This document shows, piece after piece, positions 16,439-23,480 of a stretch of 39,031 bases of DNA. The notes below the pieces were generated by a model, which was given only the letters and a program-made list of their open reading frames with translations, was not told where the DNA came from and made no database searches. The position numbers and the translations under genes were made by a program. Within the stretch, counting starts at the first letter, position 1. Each line of letters begins with the position of its first letter. Source of the stretch: an uncultured Paenibacillus sp. (lineage in GTDB: Bacteria; Bacillota; Bacilli; Paenibacillales; Paenibacillaceae); NCBI GenBank assembly GCA_937895345.1, contig CALAWP010000020.1, forward strand, positions 1-39,031, read 5' to 3'.

Positions 16439-17566
16439 TCACTCCTTCTCCAATTTCCGTATAATCCCGTCGGCCTGCCGGCTGTCCTTCACAAACCGTT
16501 TGACCGGATACTCCGGCAAGCTGCCCGCTTCCCGCAGCTGACCAAGCAGCCCGGCCAGCCGTTCGGCGTCCGCTCCGTTCCATCGCCGCTTGGCGGCGGC
16601 AAGCACCTGCTGCTCGCTCGCTTGTGGCGGAACTCCCCATCTCTGCCGGAGCAAGCTTCGGATATATGCCTCTTGGTGGGCGGCCGCTTCGCGGGTCAGC
16701 TTGCGCCGCTCGTACCATCCCGCGGCGGCAAGCAGCGTTTCGTCGCCCCGGCGGACGGTCCATGACCTCGGCGTATAAGCCGGACCAAACCGCACCGCCT
16801 GCAGCCATAACCACAGCGCGGCGCCTACGGCCAGCTGCAGCAGAACGGCCAGCAGCCAATCCGGATAGGCGGCCAGCATGCCGGGCGCTTGCCTCAGGCC
16901 GTGATGATAATCGTCAAACCATACCGCATCCGCCTCCAGCGGCAACAGCGGCCAAATCAGCTCGAAATGCGAATGGTCCAAAATCCGGTCGTTTCTTGCC
17001 CATTCCGGCGCCAGCAAGACCGTTACGCTGCCGCCGCCGGAGGAGACGCGGCCCGCTACAATGCCTTGGCGGTCCGTCAGCAGCGGCTCCAGGCTGCCGC
17101 CGCTTTCCAGGCGGTAGGCCGATGCGACGATTCCCGTCAACGGGCCGCCCGACTCTGCCTCCGCCGCTTCTATCGCCTCGGGTTCGGTTCCGGCTTCCGC
17201 CGCCTTCAGAGGAAAGTGCTCCTCCCATTGCCACGGATCGTCTTCCAGCAGCAGCACGTCGTTGCCCGCGGCGGCCCATTCCTTGATCGCGGCCATTTCG
17301 GCCGCGCCGACGTCATGCGGCTCCACGACAATCAAGGCTTGTCCGCCGGTTTGCGGCAGCGACTTCCATGATTGCTTCCATGCCTTCACCGGGACGTCCT
17401 GCTCCTTGAGCAGCGCATACAGCCCCTTCACGCCCGCCGGCCCCGCGGAGCTTGACGCATAGGGAGGCTGCGCCGGCGCATCGGGCGAGGACAGCGCGAG
17501 GCCGATGACGACAAAGGCGGCTATGCCGAGCGCAAGGCCGAACAGCTGCCCGTTCCTTCTAAGCAT
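16439..17566 (-). CDS. DUF4350 domain protein
   Basis: The 375-residue product has an N-terminal membrane segment (about 8-25). A soluble domain carries the features of DUF4350: GVKGLYALLKEQ near 50-60, ALIVVEPHDV near 75-85 and NDVLLLEDDPW near 100-110. A second membrane segment lies near 250-270 (WLLAVLLQLAVGAALWLWL), followed by a cytoplasmic helical tail. The domain resembles the GldG-type fold of ABC-associated proteins. The ATG at 17566 lies inside the end of the DUF4129 gene, with GGAAGGAGGGG in front, giving an eight-base overlap. It is a standard member of MoxR-DUF58-DUF4129 clusters; its role is unknown. Confidence 0.87.
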   Translation of the reverse strand: MLRRNGQLFGLALGIAAFVVIGLALSSPDAPAQPPYASSSAGPAGVKGLYALLKEQDVPVKAWKQSWKSLPQTGGQALIVVEPHDVGAAEMAAIKEWAAAGNDVLLLEDDPWQWEEHFPLKAAEAGTEPEAIEAAEAESGGPLTGIVASAYRLESGGSLEPLLTDRQGIVAGRVSSGGGSVTVLLAPEWARNDRILDHSHFELIWPLLPLEADAVWFDDYHHGLRQAPGMLAAYPDWLLAVLLQLAVGAALWLWLQAVRFGPAYTPRSWTVRRGDETLLAAAGWYERRKLTREAAAHQEAYIRSLLRQRWGVPPQASEQQVLAAAKRRWNGADAERLAGLLGQLREAGSLPEYPVKRFVKDSRQADGIIRKLEKE

Positions 17567-18200
17567 GAGCCCCTCCTTCCCGCCAATAGCGCGAGGCGAT
17601 ATCCGCCATTCGCTCATAATCGCTTCGGCCGGCTTCCTTTTGCCCATAAAATACGTTCTCAAATAGATAAGCGGCCCGCTTGAACGGTTCCGCCGCCTCC
17701 GGCTGCCGCTCGTCCAGCTCCTCCGCATACTCCAGATTCGTCTTCCACTTCTCCGCGCGCACCCAGCCCTGCTCGTCCATCCTAAGCAGCAGCGCCAGAA
17801 ACATCAGGCGGACGGCTTCCTCGTAACGGCCGTTCTCCGCTGCCTTTGCCGCCGCTTCGCGCTGCATGAGAGACGTCCGCTCCAGCTCGCCGGTGCCGCG
17901 AAAGTAGGCGGTTCGGCCTGCCCGCTTTTCCAATACCAGCTTCCGGGCCAGCAGCACGATCATGACCGCCAGCAGCGCAAATACGGCGCCCAGCAGCAAA
18001 TAAGCCAGCAATTGGGGCGCCCCGGCCGGCACCTCGGTGCCGTACAGCAGCTCCAGCAGCTTGTTCCAGCCCTTCTCCAGCCATTGCACGATCGGATTGA
18101 CCGGAGCGGCCTGCTCATGCTGCCTGTATTCGTCTCTGGCCAATATGTCGCGCAGCTTCTCCTTTTGCCCGATGACGTCTCCGCCGTTCATTCCGTTCAT
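17559..18200 (-). CDS. DUF4129 domain protein
   Basis: The 213-residue product has one strong membrane segment near residues 64-86 (LLAYLLLGAVFALLAVMIVLLA). A C-terminal cytoplasmic domain carries the DUF4129 pattern: AAAKAAENGRYEEAVRLMFLALLLRMDEQG near 116-143, and a later AAYLFENVFYG. DUF4129 resembles a short transglutaminase-associated helical domain. Both ends overlap their neighbours: the start shares an ATGA with the multi-TM gene upstream, and the end overlaps the DUF4350 start. That points to one tightly coupled transcript. Confidence 0.87.
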   Translation of the reverse strand: MNGMNGGDVIGQKEKLRDILARDEYRQHEQAAPVNPIVQWLEKGWNKLLELLYGTEVPAGAPQLLAYLLLGAVFALLAVMIVLLARKLVLEKRAGRTAYFRGTGELERTSLMQREAAAKAAENGRYEEAVRLMFLALLLRMDEQGWVRAEKWKTNLEYAEELDERQPEAAEPFKRAAYLFENVFYGQKEAGRSDYERMADIASRYWREGGAHA

Positions 18201-19198
18201 GCCCCGTTCTCCCGCATGCTTCCGGCCGTTTGCGCCAACGCCAGTGTACGCGCGATGTCCGCTCCTTCGGTGCGCCCTTTCAGCTCGTAATAAATCGCCC
18301 CGAACGTAAGAAAGAAAAGCGGCAGAACGAGCAGAGCGAGCAGCGTATGAACAATTTGGCCAATAATGGAAAATTTAAATACGGCAATAAGCAATGCGTA
18401 TCCGCCAATGGCAAATATGGTACTTATCGCCGTCAACACAAGCAGGGCGAAGAACAGCCGCCAAAAGCTGCCTTTCGTCAATCGCCAGCTGCGCTGCAAC
18501 GGCTGATCTCCTTCATCCAGCGTCAATACGGGCAAATAGAAGCCGAACCGGATCAAAACAAAGCTGAAGGCCGCCATCACTCCCGCGATAAACAACACGT
18601 AGGCTATCACAATGATGGCGATGATGGCGATGCCCGCGCCGACCGCATTGGAGCTGATCTGCCCGATGCCCGCGCCCAGCAATCCCGCCATGAGAGCCGC
18701 GACGAATACGAGGACGGTTCCCGCAATGACGATCGCAATATACGTGCCGATCAGAATTAGGCCGTACAAGAACGTATTGCCCGCCACCCGCCAATAAGGG
18801 ACGAACGACCGCTTCAATACGGCGCCGAGACGTATCTCCTCCCCCGCCGCCGCCGCGCGGACCACATGCAGCAGAGACGATATGGCGAACGGCAACACCG
18901 CAACCGCATAAATCGGGAGTACCAGAAACGTAAACAGCACATAAGCGACGCCGTAGCCGGGGCCGGCCGTTCCCGTTTCGGATTCCGCAAGTCTGTCGAG
19001 CGACTCCGCTATCGTAATGCCCTCTTGCGGCAGAAACGAGGCGTCTCCCAAGCCGAACATCAGCATATTTTGCACAAAATAAACCGGCGCGAAAAAAATA
19101 AGCATCAGCAAGTAGGCCGTAACGAAATGCCTGCGATAAAGCTTCACGCCCCGGTCCAGCAGCTCGCCGATGCTTGCCGGCTTCAAAAATAACTCCAT
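18197..19198 (-). CDS. Multi-TM protein related to GDPD membrane domain/DUF975
   Basis: The 333-residue product starts MELFLKPASIGELLDRGVKLYRRHF, a typical opening of this membrane family, and has six to seven hydrophobic segments. The segment DEGDQPLQRSWRLTKGSFWRLF near 235-256 resembles the amphipathic block of glycerophosphodiester phosphodiesterase membrane-domain proteins and DUF975 proteins. The start at 19198 is set by AGGAGGAAGCGGGA. It is the first gene of the DUF4129-DUF4350-MoxR-DUF58 operon. A perfect TATAAT lies at 19249-19244, about 45 bases upstream, but without a well-spaced -35 box. Function unknown. Confidence 0.8.
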   Translation of the reverse strand: MELFLKPASIGELLDRGVKLYRRHFVTAYLLMLIFFAPVYFVQNMLMFGLGDASFLPQEGITIAESLDRLAESETGTAGPGYGVAYVLFTFLVLPIYAVAVLPFAISSLLHVVRAAAAGEEIRLGAVLKRSFVPYWRVAGNTFLYGLILIGTYIAIVIAGTVLVFVAALMAGLLGAGIGQISSNAVGAGIAIIAIIVIAYVLFIAGVMAAFSFVLIRFGFYLPVLTLDEGDQPLQRSWRLTKGSFWRLFFALLVLTAISTIFAIGGYALLIAVFKFSIIGQIVHTLLALLVLPLFFLTFGAIYYELKGRTEGADIARTLALAQTAGSMRENGA

Positions 19199-19337
19199 TC
19201 CCGCTTCCTCCTGAAAATAGTTCTGCCATGTTGGTTCCAACGGATTATAATTCCACAAAAAACCTGATTTTCCTGTCGAAAGCGGGCAATTTGTTGCGAA
19301 TATAGCCAGTTGATGTCCGAACGGGCCAACTCGCGGA

Positions 19338-19382
19338 TTAAAAAAGCTTCGCTCCGCCATACCTCGATGACGTGCGAAGCTT
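19338..19382 (-). terminator. Terminator after the DUF421 remnant
   Basis: On the minus strand AAGCTTCGC (19382-19374) pairs perfectly with GCGAAGCTT (19352-19344) across a loop of 21 bases and runs straight into a six-T tail. It isolates the remnant from the downstream operon. Confidence 0.75.
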
Positions 19383-19395
19383 CGTTCTATGCGCA

Positions 19396-19869
19396 CTATT
19401 CCTTGTCGATCGGTTCCTGCAAGCCGTCCTTGTATTTGTCCACGTACAGCTGTCCGTTCGTGCTTTTGACCGCATAATTGACTTGAGCGGAAGTCAACCC
19501 GCGGGACTTCAATTCGCCGTTCAGCCATTCCTTCGAAATGCCGTTCTGCCGCATATTGTCCTCGATGAACTGCCCGTCCATGATCAATTCAACCGGAAAG
19601 GACTGTTTCGTCTGCATCGCCAATTGCAAATCTTTATGGATGGCCGGCAAATATTCCGGCTTTCTTAATACCGATATTTTTCCGTTCAGCTCCAGGATGG
19701 CGTAATCGACCTCGTCGATATGAAAAATATTTTTTTCCCGCAGCTCCTGATTAAGCGTGTCCAGCGTAATTTTCAGCTTCCGCATATTGTCTTCCAATAT
19801 TTTTCCGTTTTGTATCAATACAGTAGGTCGGCCGGAAAACAGCTTTCTGAAATTTCGACTTTTTAAACT
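19396..19869 (-). pseudogene. DUF421/YetF family C-terminal fragment (N-terminal membrane part missing)
   Basis: From SLKSRNFRKLF onward the 157 residues match the cytoplasmic domain of DUF421 (YetF-like) proteins: SGRPTVLIQNGKILEDNMRK, then LNQELREKN, DEVDYAILELNGKISVLRKPE and a second, related subdomain with ELIMDGQFIEDNM near the end. Complete members have two or three membrane segments in front, and these are absent. Upstream in the same frame the sequence is a meaningless read-through of another gene. There is no start codon with a ribosome site at the domain boundary. The break lies at 19863-19869, where an AviRa-like fragment ends out of frame. A hairpin terminator follows the stop. 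The domain assignment is confident, and loss of function very likely. Confidence 0.8.
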
Positions 19870-20138
19870 CTCGGGTCGATGTCCGTGCCGAACAGTCCCG
19901 ACAAATCGCGGCCGTGCAGCATACCGACGGCGGTCAGCCAATGAGCTCCCCCGCAGCACGGATCGTAGACGGTCAACTTTCCCTCCCGGTCTTTCCGTTT
20001 CAAATGCGCCTTTCCTCTCAAATAAATCTCACTGGCCAGCCTGACGGGAAAGGCGGTCGTGCCATGCGCATTGTACAGCACCCTGCCGCTCGCCAAGTCC
20101 TCCCAACTCTCATTTTCCGTCACAAACTTATAAGTCAT
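19863..20138 (-). pseudogene. AviRa-like rRNA methyltransferase, N-terminal fragment
   Basis: The 91 residues from MTYKFVTENESWEDLASGR resemble the start of AviRa-type 23S rRNA guanine methyltransferases: GRVLYNAHGTTAFPVRLASEIY, then YDPCCGGAHWLTAVGMLHG and LFGTDIDPRV. The last two are SAM-binding motifs. The frame stops directly after DIDPRV, where intact members continue for roughly another 150 residues with AxxNL and the catalytic part. The stop is made by the join to the DUF421 fragment. The ATG at 20138 fits the promoter just upstream. A longer frame starting with TTG at 20198 would begin before the expected transcription start. The family call is from motif memory and is moderately sure; truncation is plain. 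Confidence 0.7.
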
Positions 20139-20169
20139 CGGCTTATTCCCACTCTCATCCGGGCGTATT

Positions 20170-20198
20170 ACTGTAAAGCCTACAAGCGTTTCCGTCAA
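20170..20198 (-). promoter_or_regulatory. Candidate sigma-A promoter for the AviRa-like fragment
   Basis: TTGACG (20198-20193) and TACAGT (20175-20170) lie 17 bases apart on the minus strand, matching five and four of six consensus bases. The predicted start would be about 25 bases before the ATG at 20138, which supports that start codon. Confidence 0.45.
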
Positions 20199-20227
20199 GT
20201 GTCAAACCCGATTCTGCCGCTGCAAAC

Positions 20228-20788
20228 TTAACGACCGGCGTCTTGGCCCGCGTCTCGGCTGACGTCTTGGCCCGCGTCTTGGCCGGCGTCTTGGCCGGCA
20301 TCTTGGCCGGAATCCTGTCCGTGAGCCGCCAGCCATTGCTCGAGCCGATCGGCGCGCTTTTGATCTTCTTCCAGCAGCGTGTCGATTATTTTTACGCTTT
20401 CTTCGTCCAATTCGCCCGCGACCATGTCGTGCGAATACCGGATGCCGTATTTGGTTTCCCCGGTTAATGCCGCCCGAACGATGTCCGCCGAATCGTCCGA
20501 ATGATCCTTCCAGCGCTGCATCCACTCGCGAACTTCACCCATCACTCCTGCGCCGTCCGCCGCTTCCCCGCCCAGCTCCTGAATGCGCCGCGCCACCCGC
20601 TGAGCTCCCAGCTTGGCATCCTCCTGGAATTGCTGCAGCAGCTCCTTCAACCGCAAATCCTTTGCGCGATGTATCAAATGCTCGTACTGATGAACCCCCA
20701 TATAACGCCCTTTCAAAAACCGGTTTAACTCGTCGATCACTTTTTCTTTTTTCTTTGTTATGTCCTGTTCGCGGTCATGCTCCTTCAC
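20228..20788 (-). CDS. DUF2383-like four-helix protein with Gly-Gln-Asp-Ala repeat tail
   Basis: The 186-residue product has a helical core (about 10-150) resembling DUF2383/ferritin-like stress proteins: LNRFLKGRYMGVHQYEHLI near 21-39 and LKELLQQFQEDAKLGAQRVARRI near 47-69, followed by an MGEVREWM block and DEESVKIIDTLLEEDQKR. Function in the family is unknown; a protective role in spores or stress is sometimes suggested. The last 30 residues are a low-complexity tail, GQDSGQDAGQDAGQ and so on, encoded by 12-bp DNA repeats. The start is GTG at 20788, preceded by GAGGAGG; no in-frame ATG has a better site. It lies between the broken AviRa-like gene and a divergent lipoprotein gene. Confidence 0.75.
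   Translation of the reverse strand: MKEHDREQDITKKKEKVIDELNRFLKGRYMGVHQYEHLIHRAKDLRLKELLQQFQEDAKLGAQRVARRIQELGGEAADGAGVMGEVREWMQRWKDHSDDSADIVRAALTGETKYGIRYSHDMVAGELDEESVKIIDTLLEEDQKRADRLEQWLAAHGQDSGQDAGQDAGQDAGQDVSRDAGQDAGR
20232..20319 (-). repeat. 12-bp coding microrepeat (about seven units)
   Basis: On the plus strand the unit CC(G/C)GCGTCTTGG recurs about seven times with one or two substitutions each, immediately before the stop of the DUF2383-like gene. Read on the minus strand it encodes Gly-Gln-Asp-Ala. The 12-bp unit keeps the frame, so copy number can change without breaking the gene. Confidence 0.85.
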
Positions 20789-20905
20789 GCAAGCGCCTCC
20801 TCATTAGGATTCTATTCCGACCAGTTTAGTTTAGCCGGCCGAGCGCCTTTCCTAAACCGTACCACAGGATATGGAAATTTTTATCTTCCTCCATCTTCGT
20901 ATGCG

Positions 20906-20914
20906 TGTTATACT
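20906..20914 (+). promoter_or_regulatory. Extended -10 element for the lipoprotein gene
   Basis: TGTTATACT (20906-20914) matches the extended -10 form TGnTATAAT with one change. No good -35 hexamer is visible, which is common for extended -10 promoters. It lies about 48 bases before the chosen ATG. Confidence 0.45.
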
Positions 20915-20961
20915 ACCTAAGTATTTTTTTACAGAAAAAATAGGTGGAGGGAAATGAGGAA

Positions 20962-21855
20962 ATGAAAATGAACAAATTGAAAATGCTGTCGGCGGCATGC
21001 ATGGCGGCAATGATGCTTCTGCTGGCGGCTTGCGGCGGAAATTCCGGCAACGCCGAGCCGACGAAACCGGCCGAAACGAATTCGGCGGCGCCTGAAGCGA
21101 CGCCCGAGGCGACGGAACCGGCAAACGAAGAAACGAACGGCTCCGGCAATGCAACGGAAATTTACGAGAAAGCGATCGAAGCCGCAACCGCCATTAACAG
21201 CCTGCGCGTTGATATGACGATGAATCAAGACTTGTCGACGCCTGAAGGCGACATGAAAATGGATACGCAAGTTACCATGGATCTGATCAGCAATCCTCTC
21301 GCTTTTAAAAACGTGACAAATATGACGGCCGACGGCGCCAATCAGTCGATCGAAATGTATTATATCGACGGCGGCATCGTCATGCTGGAGCCGCAGTCCG
21401 GTCAATGGATCAAGCTGCCTCAAGACCAGTCCGGCGACCTGCTCGCAGGCATGAATACCGAGGACTACAAGCCTTCTCAGGACATGGAGAAGCTTAAGCA
21501 GTTCAGCGGCGATTTCACGGTAGAAGAAACGGACACGGAATATCTTCTCAAGCTGTCCGCTACCGGCGAAAAGTTCAACGAATTCGTCAAAGAAGAAGCG
21601 ATGAGCAATATGGGCGACATGTTTGCCGGCGTGGAAATGGACATCAACGTCGAAAAAATCGACTATACGTTTACGGTCAACAAAGAAACCTACTTGCCGG
21701 TTCGCGCGCTTGTCGACATGGACTTCACCATGACGGCCGACGGCGAAGAAGCGAGAATCGTTCAGCAAGTGGACGCCGTTTATTCCAATATTAACGAAAT
21801 TCAAGAAATCGTTCTTCCCGAGGAAGCCAAAAACGCGCAAGAATTGCAAATGTAA
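20962..21855 (+). CDS. DUF6612-like lipoprotein
   Basis: The 297-residue product has a lipoprotein signal, MKMNKLKMLS...LLLAAC, with the lipidated cysteine near residue 24. An acidic, Pro/Thr/Glu-rich linker (about 25-62) leads to a soluble beta-rich domain. LRVDMTMNQDLSTPEGDMKM, QSIEMYYIDGGIVMLEPQSGQWIKLP and YLPVRALVDMDFTM fit the DUF6612/LolA-like fold common in Paenibacillus lipoproteins. A role in lipid or hydrophobic ligand handling at the outer face of the membrane is inferred from fold only. GGAGGG lies ten bases before the ATG at 20962; a GTG at 20944 in the same frame is too close to it. A strong terminator follows. It appears to be monocistronic. Confidence 0.83.
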   Translation: MKMNKLKMLSAACMAAMMLLLAACGGNSGNAEPTKPAETNSAAPEATPEATEPANEETNGSGNATEIYEKAIEAATAINSLRVDMTMNQDLSTPEGDMKMDTQVTMDLISNPLAFKNVTNMTADGANQSIEMYYIDGGIVMLEPQSGQWIKLPQDQSGDLLAGMNTEDYKPSQDMEKLKQFSGDFTVEETDTEYLLKLSATGEKFNEFVKEEAMSNMGDMFAGVEMDINVEKIDYTFTVNKETYLPVRALVDMDFTMTADGEEARIVQQVDAVYSNINEIQEIVLPEEAKNAQELQM

Positions 21856-21875
21856 CGATAACCTTCGCCGAAATA

Positions 21876-21911
21876 AAAGACGTCTGCCTTTCATGGGCAG
21901 ACGTCTTTTTT
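21876..21911 (+). terminator. Strong terminator after the lipoprotein gene
   Basis: AAAGACGTCTGCC (21876-21888) pairs perfectly with GGCAGACGTCTTT (21896-21908), with a seven-base loop and a continued T run. The A-rich left flank gives a T tail on the other strand, so it may also stop the convergent SLH gene. Confidence 0.92.
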
Positions 21912-21974
21912 AATTACCCTACTGACCGGCGACAGCAGAGCTCTCCCAACCGCGCCTACGGACGAGGCGCGGGC

Positions 21975-23276
21975 TTAAGGTCTTACTTGAATGACATACG
22001 TCCTTCGATGACCGCTCTGAGCCGTGGAAACCAGCTTGTCGCCGCTTCCGAGTACGGCGTCGTTATCCGTTATTTGCTGCCAGCCATCCTCCCGGTAAAC
22101 ATGATAATAACCGTCCGGAGGAGCGATAACATCAACGTTCAGGGCGGCAAACGTCGTATCCTTCGGCACCGAAATTTCGTTCGAATCATGGTCAATTGCA
22201 TACATATCCGGAAAACTCGTGGCAACCTTCGCGTCCGTGCTGACCCAATCCGGCAGCTCGATGCCATAGTCCGCAATGGTTAAGTCCTCTGCGGTTACCC
22301 GAATCAGCTGGTTGGCAAACACGAATTCCATGTCCGGGCATACATATTCGCTGCCGTTCGGCTCCAGGCAAATAATGTCCGCCCTTGCGCCTTCCGACAA
22401 CTTGAGCCCGCTCTTCAAAGCGATGACGGTCGTGTTGTAGCCGGCCAGCCTCACCTTGCCGTCCGCCAATTCACCTATAGCGGAGTCAATCGAAACGATC
22501 TCCTTGCCGCTGCTCGGCGAAGATGTCGGCGTTGCGCTTGGCGCAGGCGTCGGCTCCTGCGTTGCCGTCGGCGTCACGCTTGGCGTCGGCGTCGGTGTCG
22601 GGGCCGGCGTCGACGGCGGGAACCATACCGGAGGGCTCGTCGGTACCGCCGTCGGCGGCACTGATACCATTTCAAGGTAACGAGCCAGCACCAGCGCGAC
22701 CTGCTGTCTTTCTACCCATCCTTTCGGCTGAAACGTTCCGTCGGCGTAGCCCTGCATCAAGCCCAGCTGCGCCATGGAGGCGACGGCGTCCCGTGCCCAA
22801 GAGGATACTTCATCCCGATCGGCAAACGAAAGCTTGGCCGATTGTGCCGCAGTGTCCGGGTCGAGCGCCCGGGCGACGGCGACGGCCATCTGCTCTCTCG
22901 TCAGACCGGCGTTCAGTCCGAACAGCCCGTTTCCCGTTCCTTCCAGCAAACCGGCCTTCGCGGCTGCTTCTACATAAGCGTACGAATAATGACTGGCGGG
23001 AACGTCATCGAACGTTGGCGATGCGGGCCGGGCAGTCAAGTCAAGCCGCAGCGCCTTGGCCAGCATGACGGCAAAGTCTTCCCGCGCAACCTGTCCGGCC
23101 GGGTCGAACTTGCCGTCCCCCGTCCCCGTTACAATCCCTTGCTCCGCCAGCTTCAGAATAGCGTCCTTCGCATACGACCGTTCGATGTCCGTAAATTCGG
23201 GCGCCGCCAAAGCCAGAGGCGCGGCCGCCGCCAGCAGACAGACGGCCAGCATCCAAACTGCCGCTTTTTTAAACAT
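21975..23276 (-). CDS. S-layer homology (SLH) domain surface protein
   Basis: The 433-residue product has a signal peptide (MFKKAAVWMLAVCLLAAAAP, cleavage near AAPEF) and three SLH domains at about 27-75, 88-137 and 146-194. They show FTDIERSYAKDAI, FDDVPASHYSYAYVEAA and FADRDEVSSWARDAV, each followed by a G(T/Y)xDGxF-type motif. SLH domains bind pyruvylated secondary cell-wall polymer. A Pro/Thr/Ser linker (about 200-265) leads to a C-terminal domain of about 165 residues that I do not recognise; it contains a KDTTFAALNVDVIAPPDGYY stretch and may be beta-rich. AAGGAGG precedes the ATG by seven bases. A TATAAT at 23419-23414 (minus strand) could be its -10, with a leader of about 130 bases and no clear -35. 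Confidence 0.9.
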   Translation of the reverse strand: MFKKAAVWMLAVCLLAAAAPLALAAPEFTDIERSYAKDAILKLAEQGIVTGTGDGKFDPAGQVAREDFAVMLAKALRLDLTARPASPTFDDVPASHYSYAYVEAAAKAGLLEGTGNGLFGLNAGLTREQMAVAVARALDPDTAAQSAKLSFADRDEVSSWARDAVASMAQLGLMQGYADGTFQPKGWVERQQVALVLARYLEMVSVPPTAVPTSPPVWFPPSTPAPTPTPTPSVTPTATQEPTPAPSATPTSSPSSGKEIVSIDSAIGELADGKVRLAGYNTTVIALKSGLKLSEGARADIICLEPNGSEYVCPDMEFVFANQLIRVTAEDLTIADYGIELPDWVSTDAKVATSFPDMYAIDHDSNEISVPKDTTFAALNVDVIAPPDGYYHVYREDGWQQITDNDAVLGSGDKLVSTAQSGHRRTYVIQVRP

Positions 23277-23480
23277 AACAAACCTCCTTCTTATCCATTT
23301 TTCTAAACCATGCGTAAACGGCTGACCCCGTCCTTGGGAGGCGCAGCTGCGTTTCGCCTGAACTATTCGACTTGCATCACCCCTGTTCCGAAAAAAAGTG
23401 GACGATCAATTCGATTATAAGCAATCGAACAGGAAAAATCACCATAATTTTACACTTTTATTCCCGCAGTTCCCGTCTTC
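23277..23480. other. Intergenic region upstream of the SLH gene
   Basis: Besides the ribosome site of the SLH gene and the lone TATAAT at 23419-23414 on the minus strand, nothing clear is seen. An A run at 23391-23396 and an AT-rich stretch at 23430-23460 are present, but no convincing terminator for the upstream phosphodiesterase gene was found. Confidence 0.4.

Noticed and set aside
15491..16765. Plus-strand open frame of about 424 codons opposite the MoxR gene
   Set aside because: It crosses three minus-strand genes with clear motifs and is Arg/Gln/Leu-biased without domain sense.
19396..19959. Intact 187-residue gene for the DUF421-type protein
   Set aside because: The first 30 residues are an out-of-frame read of the AviRa-like gene and homology starts abruptly at SLKSRNF.
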